This document shows, in pieces, positions 18,395 through 29,862 of a DNA stretch of 37,793 bases (its first letter is position 1; each line of letters starts with the position of its first letter). The translations under genes and the position numbers were made by a program. This stretch comes from Gammaproteobacteria bacterium (GTDB taxonomy: Bacteria; Pseudomonadota; Gammaproteobacteria; Pseudomonadales; Litorivicinaceae). The DNA lies in NCBI GenBank assembly GCA_002730235.1, contig PBZS01000084.1:1-37793 (forward strand), written 5' to 3'. The notes under the pieces were generated by a model, which saw nothing but the letters and a program-made list of their open reading frames with translations, ran no database searches and had not been told where the DNA came from.

Positions 18395-19005
18395 CCAACA
18401 TATTCAGCAATTATGGGTTGTGCATCCGCCGTTGGATGTAGCCCATCGTCTTGAAACAGACTCCGATCAAGCGCCACAGGCTCTAAAAAAAATGGTAGAT
18501 AGGATACACCGGTCTCTTTGGCGATCGAGTCCTGCGCATTTCGAAATGCGCGCGTGAAGGGGCCTCCATAATTTCGTGGTAGTTCAACACCGGCGTAGAG
18601 GACTTGAGCCCCCATTGCTTCTACAAGAGCAAACATGGATTTTAAGTTTTCTCGCATTGTCTCTAAAGGTAGACCGCGCAGTCCGTCATTCGCCCCTAGA
18701 ATAATGAGTACTGAATTGGGTTGATGGCGATCCAACAAACCAGGAAGACGTGATAGGCCTCCAGTAGTAGTTTCTCCTGAAATCGAAGCATTTAAAACGT
18801 GCACATCTGTCCCCAATAATCGCCTAGCATTAATGGCTAGGATATCGACCCAACTGCTACCCTGATCGAGTCTATAACCGGCACTCAAACTGTCACCAAC
18901 GACCAGGAGTGTCGGCATAGCGAATGCAGGTGAGATCAAAGTCAACCAAAGGAAAAAGACGCGTAATGTCTGCACAACCAGTCCTTCATGTTCGCAATGT
19001 GTCAC
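18364..19005 (-). CDS. tesA: GDSL/SGNH esterase, acyl-CoA thioesterase I/arylesterase
   Basis: LLVVGDSLSAGYRLDQGSSWV; NASISGETTTGGLSRLP; ILGANDGLRGLP; DGLHPTADAQ. Start uncertain: GTG 19005, or GTG 18975 just upstream of a signal-peptide-like segment. Confidence 0.92.
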   Translation of the reverse strand: MTHCEHEGLVVQTLRVFFLWLTLISPAFAMPTLLVVGDSLSAGYRLDQGSSWVDILAINARRLLGTDVHVLNASISGETTTGGLSRLPGLLDRHQPNSVLIILGANDGLRGLPLETMRENLKSMFALVEAMGAQVLYAGVELPRNYGGPFTRAFRNAQDSIAKETGVSYLPFFLEPVALDRSLFQDDGLHPTADAQPIIAEYVGQFLHESMAR

Positions 19006-19658
19006 ACGGGTTCGAAGACCATACCGGTCATCATTTGTCAGTTTTAGAGTCTCTCGAGCTGAAGATCAACCCTGGAGACAGTTTAGCCATTGTTGGTCCG
19101 TCGGGCGCTGGTAAAAGTACGCTATTGTCACTGTTGGCTGGTCTGGATGTGCCGGGGTCTGGTGATATTCTGTTTAATGGAGAGGCGTTCAGTGGTTTGA
19201 CCGAAGATCAGCGTGCGAATATTCGTCGCGGTCGCATTGGGTTTGTATTTCAAAGTTTCCAACTTTTACAGGGTTTAACGGCTTTGGAAAATGTCATGTT
19301 GCCACTCGAGTTGATGGGTCTGTCAGTAAAAGAATCGAAACAACGCTCGACCAGGTGGCTTGATCGTGTGGGCCTCAGAGCCCGCACGCATCACCGGCCC
19401 AGGATGTTATCAGGCGGCGAGCAACAACGCGTCGCTGTCGCTAGGGCATTTGTTAGTGAGCCTTCACTTTTATTTGCCGACGAACCGACCGGTAATCTCG
19501 ATCGTAAGACTGGCGAGTCTATAACTGATCTATTGTTTAGCCTGAATCGAGAGACCGGTACAACTCTTATCCTGGTCACCCATGACGAGCGCCTCGCTGG
19601 TCAGTGTCAACGCTTACTCCATCTGGAAGATGGACAACTGAATGAGGTCCCTGCGTGA
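18966..19658 (+). CDS. ybbA: ABC transporter ATP-binding protein, YbbA/LolD-like
   Basis: Walker A GPSGAGKST, signature LSGGEQQRVAVARA, Walker B LLFADEPTGNLD; divergent to tesA and followed by an FtsX-like permease, as in E. coli tesA-ybbA-ybbP. ORF opens at 18924. Confidence 0.93.
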   Translation: MSAQPVLHVRNVSHGFEDHTGHHLSVLESLELKINPGDSLAIVGPSGAGKSTLLSLLAGLDVPGSGDILFNGEAFSGLTEDQRANIRRGRIGFVFQSFQLLQGLTALENVMLPLELMGLSVKESKQRSTRWLDRVGLRARTHHRPRMLSGGEQQRVAVARAFVSEPSLLFADEPTGNLDRKTGESITDLLFSLNRETGTTLILVTHDERLAGQCQRLLHLEDGQLNEVPA

Positions 19659-22120
19659 TAGCATTACGGCTCTTGTGGCGCGAGTTTTCGAGCGGCCAAC
19701 TGACGCTATTAGCTCTGGCAATTGTCGTGTCCGTCGCTGCAATGACCACCACTGAAGTACTGACCGATCGCATAGACCGCGCGATGCGCTCTGATGCTGC
19801 CGCTTTACTTGGTGGCGACCTAAAACTGACGGGCCCCCGTCCTATTCAGACGGAGTGGCTGGTAGCAGCTGAATCGATGGGCGTTCTCGCAACGGAGACC
19901 ATTGAATTCCCGTCGGTTATTGGCCGTGGTTCGACCTTTGAGTTAACGGGCGTAAAAATTATTACCGATGGGTATCCTCTCAAAGGGCAGCTCGAAATTT
20001 CCGATAGTCGGGCGGGGATTGGCTATCCGGCCTCGAGAATTCCAGATCCTGGTACTGCTTGGGCTGACCCTCAGTTAGTATCGAAACTTGATATCGATGT
20101 TGGAGATCAAGTTTCTGTTGGTGAGACCGAACTTGAAATCACCAAGATCCTTATTTTCGAGCCAGACCGTGGTGGTTCGTTTGTGTCACTGACACCAAGA
20201 CTACTCATGAATCAGGTCGATTTAGAGTCCTCTCAACTGATTCAGCCGGGAAGTCGCGTCCGCTATATCACGTTATTTGCCGATGGCGATATTAAGGGAT
20301 TTCAAGCTTTTGTCGAACCAAAACTCGATATCAGTCAGCGGTTGAGTGGTGTCGTGGATGGTCGCCCTGAGGTCGGTAATGCAGTGACACGAGCAACCAC
20401 TTATCTATCCTTGGCGGGGCTATTGACGGTTCTATTGTCCGGCGCTGCAATTGCTATGACGGCTAATCGGTGGGCCTCAGATCACGTTACCGACAGTGCG
20501 TTGTTTCGAACATTCGGGCTGAGTGGTCGTGAGACATTCAAGATTTTCGCTACGGAGCTTGTGGTCCTGGGTGGTGTGGCCAGTAGTCTTGGCGTAATTA
20601 TCGGTTATGCCTTACAGATCATTTTGATCGATGCCATCGCGGGACTTCTGACAATTAGCTTACCCGAGCCCAGTGGTCAACCTGCCTTTTTGGGTCTGTT
20701 GACCGGCTTTGTCACACTATTTGGGTTTGCGGCACCGGCATTAATCCTGCTCGCGAACGTGCCGCCAATCCGTATTCTTAAGCGCGATTACCCGGTCGCT
20801 ATTATGGGACAAATTGGTCGTTATGGGTTTGCACTTTTTGCGGTCGGGACGCTCGGATATCTTTACAGTAACGACTGGCGTCTCACTGCTTGGGTATTAG
20901 TAGCTGTCGTCATACTTGTAGCTGCAGTTACGCTGATTGGGCGCGTCGTCATCCGGGGCCTTAGTCCGTTAGAGCGATTGGGTCCGGCTTGGCGGTTTGG
21001 TATACAGCAGTTGATTCGAGATCCTGCATCCTCGGGCGGTCAACTGATGGCATTTTCGCTGACGGCACTCGCTGTTGCTATGGTTGCGTTAATTCGATTC
21101 GATCTAATTTCTACTTGGGAAACACAGGTGCCAAATGACGCCCCCAATACCTTCGCCTTGAATATTACCGATCAGGATCAAGCCGATTTTATTCAGGCAG
21201 TGACCTCAAAAGGTGGTGATTTGGCACCCTTATATCCTATTGTTCGGGGACGGTTGGAGTCTGTGAACGGAACGCAATTGGTTGAGCATCTAGATGGGAA
21301 CGAGCCGCCAAGATCTGTCAGACGTGAATTGAGCTTGACCGAATCGGGAGTACTTGGTCGCGACAATTCAATTGATCGCGGGCGTTTTTTTACGTCCACT
21401 GATGGTCCCGGTCTCGTCACTGTTGAGTCAAAGCTTTTCGAAGAACTAGAGTTAGAAATCGGGGATGTTATTGTTTACAACATTGGGCCAGATCAGGTTT
21501 CGGCTGAGGTTGTTGGTACCCGCAAGGTTCATTGGGAATCGATGCTTCCAAACTTTTTTATGATTTTTTCACCTGGGACCCTCGAGCCATTTCAGGCGAC
21601 ACGATTGACTAGTATGCGTCTTCCGAATCCGTCGGTGCAGACGGCTGAGATCAGTAGTGAGTTTCGACAAGTGACTTTGCTTTCGGTGGACGCAATTTTG
21701 AATCAGATCCGTGACATCCTTGGGCGTGTCTCTCAGGCTGTCAGCATAGTGCTCTATTTTGTTCTGGCGGGCGGTATTCTGGTGCTAGCGGCAAGCATCC
21801 AAACATCACTTCCTGAACGTCGCAAGGAGGCAGCGATCCTCAGGAGTCTCGGTGGCTCTGACAATTTGTTGTCGCAGTCGCAATGGGCTGAATTTCTAAC
21901 CTTGGGGGTTGTCAGCGGCGTTTTGGCAGCGCTTAGCACTGATTTTTTAAGTTGGTTTCTCTACTCAAAGATTCTCAATCTTGAGTGGTCATCGAATTGG
22001 CAGGTATGGTTACTTGCGCCATTAATAACAGGTGCTATCGTTGGAGTGATAGGTCGTTTGTCAGCGAAGCAGGCGCGACAAATGTCGCCAGCCCTGCTAT
22101 TAAAAATTGCAGATACATAA
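19655..22120 (+). CDS. ybbP: ABC transporter permease, YbbP/FtsX-like
   Basis: 821 aa with FtsX-like hydrophobic repeats; RRKEAAILRSLGGS segment; overlaps the ybbA stop. Confidence 0.9.
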   Translation: MIALRLLWREFSSGQLTLLALAIVVSVAAMTTTEVLTDRIDRAMRSDAAALLGGDLKLTGPRPIQTEWLVAAESMGVLATETIEFPSVIGRGSTFELTGVKIITDGYPLKGQLEISDSRAGIGYPASRIPDPGTAWADPQLVSKLDIDVGDQVSVGETELEITKILIFEPDRGGSFVSLTPRLLMNQVDLESSQLIQPGSRVRYITLFADGDIKGFQAFVEPKLDISQRLSGVVDGRPEVGNAVTRATTYLSLAGLLTVLLSGAAIAMTANRWASDHVTDSALFRTFGLSGRETFKIFATELVVLGGVASSLGVIIGYALQIILIDAIAGLLTISLPEPSGQPAFLGLLTGFVTLFGFAAPALILLANVPPIRILKRDYPVAIMGQIGRYGFALFAVGTLGYLYSNDWRLTAWVLVAVVILVAAVTLIGRVVIRGLSPLERLGPAWRFGIQQLIRDPASSGGQLMAFSLTALAVAMVALIRFDLISTWETQVPNDAPNTFALNITDQDQADFIQAVTSKGGDLAPLYPIVRGRLESVNGTQLVEHLDGNEPPRSVRRELSLTESGVLGRDNSIDRGRFFTSTDGPGLVTVESKLFEELELEIGDVIVYNIGPDQVSAEVVGTRKVHWESMLPNFFMIFSPGTLEPFQATRLTSMRLPNPSVQTAEISSEFRQVTLLSVDAILNQIRDILGRVSQAVSIVLYFVLAGGILVLAASIQTSLPERRKEAAILRSLGGSDNLLSQSQWAEFLTLGVVSGVLAALSTDFLSWFLYSKILNLEWSSNWQVWLLAPLITGAIVGVIGRLSAKQARQMSPALLLKIADT

Positions 22121-22124
22121 AAAG

Positions 22125-22709
22125 TTGGATTCATTGAAGCGTTATGCACCATTAGTTGCCGCATGTCTGTTGGCTGGATTAGTTGCGTTTCCATTTCTGC
22201 GTAACTTGGCTACCGGTGAGCGCGGAATGCCCGGTGCTCAAATTGGTGGACACTTTACACTTCAAACATCCGCAGGCCCTTTGGATACAGCATCCTTGGG
22301 AACAGAATTAACCATGATTTATTTTGGTTACACCTACTGTCCTGATGTCTGCCCGACTGAGCTTGCGCGGATGGCACATGTATATAAGGGGCTTGGTAGC
22401 GATAAGACCCGTGTCTCTGGGCTGTTCGTCACCGTCGATCCTGAACGTGACACGGTTGCGGCTGTCACCGAGTACGCCCAGGCATTTGATCCCGCTTTCA
22501 AGGGTCTATCCGGAGACCGCGTAAGGATTGAGCAGGTTATGCGTCGTTATCAGGTGTATGCTCAGAAAGCTGGGAAGGATCCTAGGAACTATACAGTCGA
22601 TCATTCCTCACGGATCTACCTGATGGACAGAGACGCCAAACTGATGGCCCTTTTTACGATGGATACCGACATCCCCACCATAATAAACCAAGTGAAGAAC
22701 TTTCTTTGA
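22125..22709 (+). CDS. SCO1/SenC/PrrC-family copper chaperone
   Basis: YFGYTYCPDVCPTELARM (CPDVCP), TVDPERDT, distal VDHSS histidine; N-terminal membrane segment. Start uncertain (ORF opens at 22107). Confidence 0.93.
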   Translation: MDSLKRYAPLVAACLLAGLVAFPFLRNLATGERGMPGAQIGGHFTLQTSAGPLDTASLGTELTMIYFGYTYCPDVCPTELARMAHVYKGLGSDKTRVSGLFVTVDPERDTVAAVTEYAQAFDPAFKGLSGDRVRIEQVMRRYQVYAQKAGKDPRNYTVDHSSRIYLMDRDAKLMALFTMDTDIPTIINQVKNFL

Positions 22710-22810
22710 AGATTGTACTTTGTTTGAATCTTCGAGACGATCGTCGTATTGGGAGTTTTTCTTTTAAGGTTGAAAATTCGGCCATCAAAAATTGTTAACG
22801 AGGAGTTTTC

Positions 22811-24754
22811 ATGTCCGATTCCAAGTTGTATCCGGTTGATCCTGCACTTTCGGCGAGTGCTTGGGTAGACGAGAGAACTTATGAAACGATGTATCGTCAA
22901 TCCATCGAAGATCCAGATACGTTCTGGGCAGAGCAGGCCAAGCGTCTCGATTGGATTCAGTTTCCTACTAAAATCAAAAATACCTCGTTTGCTGCTGGTA
23001 ATGTTGATATCCGGTGGTATGAAGACGGTATTTTGAACGTTTCATATAACTGCCTTGATCGTCATCTTGTGAGTCGTGGCGATCAAACAGCGATCATCTG
23101 GGAAGGCGATGACCCAAGCTCTGATGAGAAAGTAACTTTTCGAGATTTGTACGAGCGTGTGTGTCGTTTCGCGAATGGTCTACGTGCTCAGGGTGTCAAG
23201 AAGGGCGATGTCGTCACGCTTTACATGCCAATGATTCCTGAAGCGGTTGTGGCGATGCTTGCGTGTACCCGGATTGGTGCGGTTCACTCGATTGTTTTTG
23301 GTGGATTCTCTCCAGACGCCCTGGCTGTTCGTGTAGAGGAATCGGGTTCTAAGACCATTATCACTGCCGACGAGGGTCGTAGGGGCGGCCGTGCTGTTGC
23401 ACTGAAGGCCAACGTCGATAAGGCAATGAATCTTGAATCATGTAAAGGCGTTGAAAAAATCTTTGTTGTGAAGTGCACGGGCGGTGATGTTGCCATGGGT
23501 CCAAAGGATTTGTGGTACCACGACGTGTGCGCCGACCAGTCGGAGGACTGTGACCCAGAGCCAATGAACGCTGAGGATCCGCTGTTCGTACTCTACACTT
23601 CAGGCTCAACAGGCAAGCCAAAGGGTCTGAAACACACCACTGGTGGCTATCTCGTTTATACCTCGTTGACCCACCAGTATGTGTTTGACTATAAGGATGG
23701 CGATATTTACTGGTGCACTGCTGACGTGGGTTGGATCACGGGTCACTCGTATATCGTGTATGGACCGCTTGCCAATGGTGCAACCACCTTAATGTTTGAG
23801 GGTATACCAACATATCCTGATACTTCTCGTGTCGGTCGTGTTATCGAAAAGCACAAGGTCAACCAGTTTTATACAGCACCCACGGCTATTCGGTCGTTGA
23901 TGGTAAAAGGGGAGGGTGTGCTCGGTGACTCGGATCTTTCATCACTTCGCCTTTTGGGTTCGGTCGGGGAGCCAATTAATCCGGAGGCTTGGGAATGGTA
24001 TCGTCGTGTTTTCGGTGAAGGGAAATGTCCAATCGTTGACACATGGTGGCAGACAGAGACCGGTGGCATCATGATAGTGCCATTGCCGGGAGCAACCGCG
24101 GCAAAGCCCGGCTCGGCAACCTTGCCATTCTTTGGTGTACAGCCAGCGCTAGTTGATAATGATGGAAATATCCTTGAGGGTGCTGCGGATGGTAATCTCG
24201 TGATTCTTGACTCTTGGCCGTCATCGGGCCGCAGTTGCTGGGGGGATCATGAGCGGTTTGAACAGACTTATTTCTCTTCATTTGCGAATCGTTATTTCAC
24301 GGGCGACGGTGCGCGTCGTGATGAGGATGGATATTACTGGATTACCGGCCGTGTCGATGACGTATTGAATGTTTCGGGTCATCGGATGGGCACCGCTGAA
24401 ATAGAGTCTGCGATGGTTGCCCATAGTGCGGTCGCTGAAGCTGCGACAGTCGGCTATCCACATAATATTAAAGGTGAGGGTATCTACGTCTATGTAACCT
24501 TACAGCAAGGCGTTGAACCGACGGAGGAGCTTCGTATCCAACTTAAGAATCAAGTGCGTTCTGAGATAGGACCTATCGCATCACCCGACTTCATTCAGTG
24601 GGCACCAAGCTTACCGAAGACCCGATCGGGTAAGATCATGCGACGTATTCTGCGGAAAATTGCCGCTAATGATTATGGTACATTGGGTGACACGTCAACG
24701 CTGGCGGACCCTTCAGTTGTTGATGAATTGATCGATAATCGGATGAATCGCTAA
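22811..24754 (+). CDS. acs: Acetyl-CoA synthetase (AMP-forming)
   Basis: [88 protein letters not shown]. Confidence 0.98.
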   Translation: MSDSKLYPVDPALSASAWVDERTYETMYRQSIEDPDTFWAEQAKRLDWIQFPTKIKNTSFAAGNVDIRWYEDGILNVSYNCLDRHLVSRGDQTAIIWEGDDPSSDEKVTFRDLYERVCRFANGLRAQGVKKGDVVTLYMPMIPEAVVAMLACTRIGAVHSIVFGGFSPDALAVRVEESGSKTIITADEGRRGGRAVALKANVDKAMNLESCKGVEKIFVVKCTGGDVAMGPKDLWYHDVCADQSEDCDPEPMNAEDPLFVLYTSGSTGKPKGLKHTTGGYLVYTSLTHQYVFDYKDGDIYWCTADVGWITGHSYIVYGPLANGATTLMFEGIPTYPDTSRVGRVIEKHKVNQFYTAPTAIRSLMVKGEGVLGDSDLSSLRLLGSVGEPINPEAWEWYRRVFGEGKCPIVDTWWQTETGGIMIVPLPGATAAKPGSATLPFFGVQPALVDNDGNILEGAADGNLVILDSWPSSGRSCWGDHERFEQTYFSSFANRYFTGDGARRDEDGYYWITGRVDDVLNVSGHRMGTAEIESAMVAHSAVAEAATVGYPHNIKGEGIYVYVTLQQGVEPTEELRIQLKNQVRSEIGPIASPDFIQWAPSLPKTRSGKIMRRILRKIAANDYGTLGDTSTLADPSVVDELIDNRMNR

Positions 24755-24893
24755 TTTACCAATACACCTCGCAATACCCGCTAGGTAGAATTGTCGTGGA
24801 TTTTTTAATAAAAAGCGCACAAATTTGTGGTTGTTTTCGCATATCTCTAAAACTTTGGTATCTTTGGAGACTAGTCAGTAACGGATTTACGTT

Positions 24894-25547
24894 ATGCATC
24901 ATTGCAAGATTGTGATCGCGGATGATCACCCCTTATTTCGAGCAGCTCTGAAGCAAGCTGTGTCCAAGGTAGCCAAACAGGTAGACATTGTTGAGGTATC
25001 CTCAATGGCTGGGTTGCAAGATGCGGCATCGGAGCACAATGATGCGGATTTGGTACTTTTAGATTTAACAATGCCTGGAGCCAGCGGTTTCTCGAGTCTT
25101 GTTTACTTGAAAGGACAGAGTCCAGAAATGCCAGTGGTTGTTGTGTCTGGAAGTGAAGACCATACAGTTATCCGTCGGTCGATTGAGTATGGTGCGCTTG
25201 GGTTCATTCCTAAGAGTGTTGCTCTAGAAACGATAGTTGAGGCGGTCCAGGCGGCGCTTGAAGGTGAGGCGTGGATACCTGACGATGTGAATCTTGATGC
25301 GCCTGTTGTCGAAGACAAAGAAGCAAAAATCGCTGAAGGGATTGCTTCGCTTACGCCACAGCAGTTCCGTGTGCTGGTGATGTTGATGCAGGGACTTCTG
25401 AATAAGCAAATCGCTTACGATTTGGATGTCAGTGAGGCAACTGTCAAGGCCCATGTCACAGCTATCCTCAGAAAACTCAAAGTTCACTCACGAACGCAGG
25501 CTGTCATTGCCGCCCGATCATTGGACATTGAGTCACTGGCCAGCTGA
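24894..25547 (+). CDS. NarL/LuxR-family response regulator (CrbR/ErdR-like by context)
   Basis: Receiver [25 protein letters not shown]-terminal [48 protein letters not shown]; directly downstream of acs. Confidence 0.93.
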   Translation: MHHCKIVIADDHPLFRAALKQAVSKVAKQVDIVEVSSMAGLQDAASEHNDADLVLLDLTMPGASGFSSLVYLKGQSPEMPVVVVSGSEDHTVIRRSIEYGALGFIPKSVALETIVEAVQAALEGEAWIPDDVNLDAPVVEDKEAKIAEGIASLTPQQFRVLVMLMQGLLNKQIAYDLDVSEATVKAHVTAILRKLKVHSRTQAVIAARSLDIESLAS

Positions 25548-26240
25548 GTCTTCGTTTGGGTTCCATCCACCCAGATCGCGCCATCGATTGACGATTTCGC
25601 AAAATAGTTGTGCGGTTAAGTCGGCGTCGTAGCAGGCCGAGTGTGCTTCCTCATGATTAAAATCTAAACCTGCCGCGCCACAAGCTCTTGCGAGCACGGT
25701 TTGACCATATGCGAGCCCACCAAGCGTGGCGGTATCAAAACATGAGAATGGATGGAAGGGTGCGCGCTTCACCCCTGATCGCCTTATAGCCTGGTTGAGA
25801 AATCCAAGATCGAAGTGAGCATTGTGACCGACCAATACCGCGCGATTACACCCATGATGCTTAATTGCATCACGTATTGGTTTAAACATGCGACTGAGCG
25901 CCTCTTTTTCAGTCTCAGCCATACGCAGAGGGTGGTAGGGATCGATACCTGTAAACTCGAGCGCTGCGGGCTCAAGGTTAGCACCATCAAATGGCTCGAT
26001 ATGGGCATGGACCTGATCGTGAATGAAAATCGTACCGTCTTCATCCATATTCATCGTTACCATAGCGATCTCAAGCAACGCATCGGTTTCCGCATTGAAA
26101 CCACCAGTTTCGAGATCAACTACCACGGGCAAGAATCCGCGAAAACGTTCGCCAAGCCGTGTTTTCTTTTTTTTCTTCTGTATTTCGTTTGAGTCGCCGT
26201 CATGCGACACAACATCGGGCTCAATCATATGAGGCTCCAT
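25533..26240 (-). CDS. rnt: Ribonuclease T
   Basis: [75 protein letters not shown] exonuclease motifs; next to pyrC as in Pseudomonas. Confidence 0.95.
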   Translation of the reverse strand: MEPHMIEPDVVSHDGDSNEIQKKKKKTRLGERFRGFLPVVVDLETGGFNAETDALLEIAMVTMNMDEDGTIFIHDQVHAHIEPFDGANLEPAALEFTGIDPYHPLRMAETEKEALSRMFKPIRDAIKHHGCNRAVLVGHNAHFDLGFLNQAIRRSGVKRAPFHPFSCFDTATLGGLAYGQTVLARACGAAGLDFNHEEAHSACYDADLTAQLFCEIVNRWRDLGGWNPNEDSAGQ

Positions 26241-27265
26241 GTAACGGGCTCTCCACCACGGAGTAAACGGACTTCGCTTTCACCCAATGCTTTGGCGAGT
26301 GGGATTGACGATTCTTTTTTGATAAGCGTCACGGTATCGGTATTCCTTGGAAGACCGTAAAAATCGGGGCCATTAAAACTTGCGAATGCCTCAAGTGCAT
26401 CAAGCTTATCGTGAGCTTCAAAGACCTCAGCGTAGAGCTCTAAAGCGAAGGGTGCGGTATAGCACCCAGCGCATCCACAGTCAGATTCTTTGTCACCAAT
26501 AGCATGAGGCGCGGAATCAGTTCCCAGAAAGAATTGACCTGCGCCCGAGGTTGCCGCCTCGATCAGAGCATCTCGATGTGAGCCACGTTTCAGTATCGGT
26601 AGGCAATATAAGTGAGGTCGGATACCCCCTGCCAGCATATCGTTACGTTCATACATCAAGTGATGTACCGTAATGGTTGCACCCATCTCTGGGTGTGCTT
26701 TGACAAAATCAACAGAGTCCTTGGTGGTAATGTGTTCGAGAATGACACGCAGAGTGGGTAGTCGCTCCATCAATGGGCCCAGAGTCCTACCGAGAAATAC
26801 GGCCTCGCGATCAAATATGTCGATTGAGCGGTCTGTGACCTCACCATGGATCAAAAGTGGTAGACCGGTCTCGGCCATTGTTTCGAGCGTTTTCATCACG
26901 CCATTAAGATTCGCCACACCGGCATCAGAATTGGTTGTTGCACCTCGTGGGTAGAGTTTGACTCCGTGCACGTGAGCGGATGCAGCAGCCTCTCGAATTG
27001 TGCTTGGGCTGAGTTCAGGGGCGAGATAGAGTGTCATCAGTGGGTCGAACGACATATTCGATGGCAGCGCGCCGAGGATACGCTCGCGATAGCCCAGAGC
27101 AGCTCCCACCGTGGTCACAGGAGGCTTGAGGTTCGGCATCACAATGGCGCGACGAAACGTTCTAGCGGTGTCAGGGACAGTGGTCGGTAGAGCGGCGCCG
27201 TCACGGAGATGCAGGTGCCAGTCATCGGGACGGGTGAGAGTCAATTCCACAAAATAATCCTTCAT
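26225..27265 (-). CDS. pyrC: Dihydroorotase
   Basis: [65 protein letters not shown] opens at 27301; start at [10 protein letters not shown] likely. Confidence 0.96.
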   Translation of the reverse strand: MKDYFVELTLTRPDDWHLHLRDGAALPTTVPDTARTFRRAIVMPNLKPPVTTVGAALGYRERILGALPSNMSFDPLMTLYLAPELSPSTIREAAASAHVHGVKLYPRGATTNSDAGVANLNGVMKTLETMAETGLPLLIHGEVTDRSIDIFDREAVFLGRTLGPLMERLPTLRVILEHITTKDSVDFVKAHPEMGATITVHHLMYERNDMLAGGIRPHLYCLPILKRGSHRDALIEAATSGAGQFFLGTDSAPHAIGDKESDCGCAGCYTAPFALELYAEVFEAHDKLDALEAFASFNGPDFYGLPRNTDTVTLIKKESSIPLAKALGESEVRLLRGGEPVTWSLI

Positions 27266-27390
27266 CAAGGCCTGATAGGGTAGAGGAAAACGACAATTCA
27301 TTCATCCGTTTCAGGGTAAAGACTCTGCAACTTTCTTATGCTCTGGTATCATGCGCGGCCAAGTCACAGCGTCGCTTAGGATTTTTTTTG

Positions 27391-28611
27391 ATGTCGGATA
27401 TTAAAAAGGTCGTTTTGGCATACTCTGGCGGTCTGGATACCAGTGTGATTGTGCGTTGGCTTCAGGAAACTTATCAGTGTGAGGTGGTAACCTTTACGGC
27501 TGATTTGGGTCAGGGCGAGGAAGTTGAGCCGGCGCGCGCAAAGGCCAAGGCACTCGGCGTGAAAGAAATTTACATCGAGGATTTGCGCGAAGAGTTCGTT
27601 TCCGAGTACGTGTTTCCGATGTTTCGAGCAAATACAATCTATGAAGGGGAATATTTGCTTGGCACATCCATCGCGCGTCCCCTGATTACCAAGCGTTTGG
27701 TAGAGATCGCCGAAGAGACTTGCGCGGATGCTATCAGTCATGGTGCGACGGGCAAGGGTAACGACCAGGTACGTTTTGAGCTGGGTGCGTATGCACTAAA
27801 CCCCGCGGTCCAAGTCATTGCCCCGTGGCGTCAATGGGACCTGACTTCGCGTGACACACTGCTTAAATATTGTGAACAACGCGACATCCCGGTTGAACAG
27901 AAACGCGGGAAAAAATCACCTTACTCGATGGACGCCAATCTACTTCACATCAGCTACGAAGGTGCGATCTTGGAAGACCCATGGACAGAGCCTGAAGAAG
28001 ATATGTGGCGGTGGTCTGTTTCTCCAGAAATGGCCCCTGACCAGCCTGAAGAGATCATCTTAGGCTTCAAAAAAGGCGACCCGGTGAGCCTCAATGACCA
28101 AGCGATGTCGCCGGCGAGTTTGCTTGCCGAACTCAACGCGATAGGTGGTCGGCATGGTATTGGCCGTTTGGATATCGTTGAAAACCGCTATGTAGGTATG
28201 AAATCACGAGGTTGTTATGAAACACCGGGTGGAACCATCATGCTGAAAGCGCACCGCGCACTCGAATCGATCACTCTGGATCGCGAGGTCGCCCACTTTA
28301 AGGACAGTTTGATCGCGAAATATGCTGATCTTGTGTACAACGGGTACTGGTGGTCGCCAGAGAGAAAGATGATGCAGTCCGCCATCGATGAATCGCAGAC
28401 AGACGTGAATGGCGAGGTTAGATTAAAGCTTTATAAGGGCTCTGTCGCGGTTACCGGTCGTCGTTCAGGTCAGTCTCTGTTTGATGAAGCGATCGCAACT
28501 TTTGAGGATGATTCTGGTGCATATAACCAAAAGGATGCGGAGGGTTTTATTAAACTCAACGCACTTCGGTTAAGGACCGCTGCCAAGAAGGGCCGTACAC
28601 TGCGGGAATAA
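27391..28611 (+). CDS. argG: Argininosuccinate synthase
   Basis: [54 protein letters not shown]. Confidence 0.98.
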   Translation: MSDIKKVVLAYSGGLDTSVIVRWLQETYQCEVVTFTADLGQGEEVEPARAKAKALGVKEIYIEDLREEFVSEYVFPMFRANTIYEGEYLLGTSIARPLITKRLVEIAEETCADAISHGATGKGNDQVRFELGAYALNPAVQVIAPWRQWDLTSRDTLLKYCEQRDIPVEQKRGKKSPYSMDANLLHISYEGAILEDPWTEPEEDMWRWSVSPEMAPDQPEEIILGFKKGDPVSLNDQAMSPASLLAELNAIGGRHGIGRLDIVENRYVGMKSRGCYETPGGTIMLKAHRALESITLDREVAHFKDSLIAKYADLVYNGYWWSPERKMMQSAIDESQTDVNGEVRLKLYKGSVAVTGRRSGQSLFDEAIATFEDDSGAYNQKDAEGFIKLNALRLRTAAKKGRTLRE

Positions 28612-28612
28612 T

Positions 28613-29248
28613 TTAAAGGCTCTGTTTGCCTTTATACTCACATAGGTCGGAAATTAGACAATTGGCACAGTCTGGCTTCCGTGCTTTACACACATAACGT
28701 CCGTGCAAAATCATCCAATGGTGTGCATCTTTTAAGAATTCCTTTGGAATCGAGCGTACGAGCCGGTCTTCGACTTTTCTGACATCTTTGCCTGGAGCAA
28801 TCCTCGTCCTGTTTGCAAGCCGAAAAATATGGGTATCGACAGCCATAGTAGGTTCGCCAAAGGCTGTGTTCATGACCACGTTGGCAGTTTTACGACCAAC
28901 TCCCGGTAATGCCTCTAAAGCATCGCGAGTTCTTGGGGTTTCCCCACCATGCTTCTCAAGCAAAATGGTACAGGTCTTCATCATATTCTCTGCTTTTGAG
29001 TTATAGAGACCAATGGTTTTAATGCAGTCTTTGACGGCATCGATTCCGAGCAAAAGGATGGCTTCTGGCGTATTTGCCTGTGGATAAAGCTTGCGTGTTG
29101 CCCGATTGACTGAGATATCTGTCGCTTGTGCAGAGAGTAAAACCGCAATCAAGAGCTCAAATGGCGTTGTCCATTCGAGTTCTGTTGTTGGATTGGGATT
29201 TTGATCTCTGAGACGCGTAAATATTTCCGTACGGACATCTCTATTCAT
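28613..29248 (-). CDS. nth: Endonuclease III
   Basis: LLSAQATDISVNRAT; ALPGVGRKTANVVMNTAFGEPTMAVDTHIFRLANR HhH-GPD; C-terminal 4Fe-4S cysteines (CKARKPDCANCLISDLC). Confidence 0.97.
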   Translation of the reverse strand: MNRDVRTEIFTRLRDQNPNPTTELEWTTPFELLIAVLLSAQATDISVNRATRKLYPQANTPEAILLLGIDAVKDCIKTIGLYNSKAENMMKTCTILLEKHGGETPRTRDALEALPGVGRKTANVVMNTAFGEPTMAVDTHIFRLANRTRIAPGKDVRKVEDRLVRSIPKEFLKDAHHWMILHGRYVCKARKPDCANCLISDLCEYKGKQSL

Positions 29249-29862
29249 GAGATATCTCCAGTCGTTCGAACTCGACGCTCTTTACTACTAAGTTGAGTTT
29301 TTGGTCTGAATCGATTGAGTGTTTTCTGGATGACTTGATGTATAGCGATTAGCATCCCAAGGGCGATAAATGCACCAGGGGGTAGGGCCGCTAAAATGAG
29401 TGTGTCTGAGACCCACTCGCGGATGGCACCGAGGCTGACTAGCACCAAGAAAAAACCAAGGCCCTGGGCTATGCCATCCATGGTGCTGATCAGCAACGGT
29501 TCCTGTCGGGCGAGGGCTTCAGCGCGTCCAAGTATTAAACAGTTAGTCACAATCAGTGGTAGGAAGATACCGAGTGATTGATACAAAGGGTAATCAAATG
29601 CTTGAATCAATAGTTCTGCAGAAGTGGTCAGTGCCGCAATCACGAGAACAAAAGCGGGCAGTCGGATGGCTTCATCGACGAGGTGTCTAATCAGGCTAAT
29701 TGATGCATTGGACATAACCAACACAAAAAGTGTGGCGAGCCCAAGACCGATTGCGTTGTCCACGGTATTGGATACCGCTAAGAGTGGACACAGTCCTAGC
29801 AGTTGAATCAGCCCCGGATTTTGGTCCCATAGGCCTCGGAGCCAGACTGTGGAGAGTTTCAC
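29245..29862 (-). CDS. rnfE: Rnf complex subunit E
   Basis: LWDQNPGLIQLLGLCPLLAVSNTVDNAIGLGLATLFVLVMSNASISLIR; cluster context. Confidence 0.95.
   Translation of the reverse strand: MKLSTVWLRGLWDQNPGLIQLLGLCPLLAVSNTVDNAIGLGLATLFVLVMSNASISLIRHLVDEAIRLPAFVLVIAALTTSAELLIQAFDYPLYQSLGIFLPLIVTNCLILGRAEALARQEPLLISTMDGIAQGLGFFLVLVSLGAIREWVSDTLILAALPPGAFIALGMLIAIHQVIQKTLNRFRPKTQLSSKERRVRTTGDIS

Noticed and set aside
25815-26192. 125 aa plus-strand ORF inside rnt
   Set aside because: Antisense to RNase T with intact DEDD motifs; no recognisable domain.
27376-27741. 121 aa minus-strand ORF inside argG
   Set aside because: Lies wholly antisense to a clear argG gene and shows no recognisable domain.
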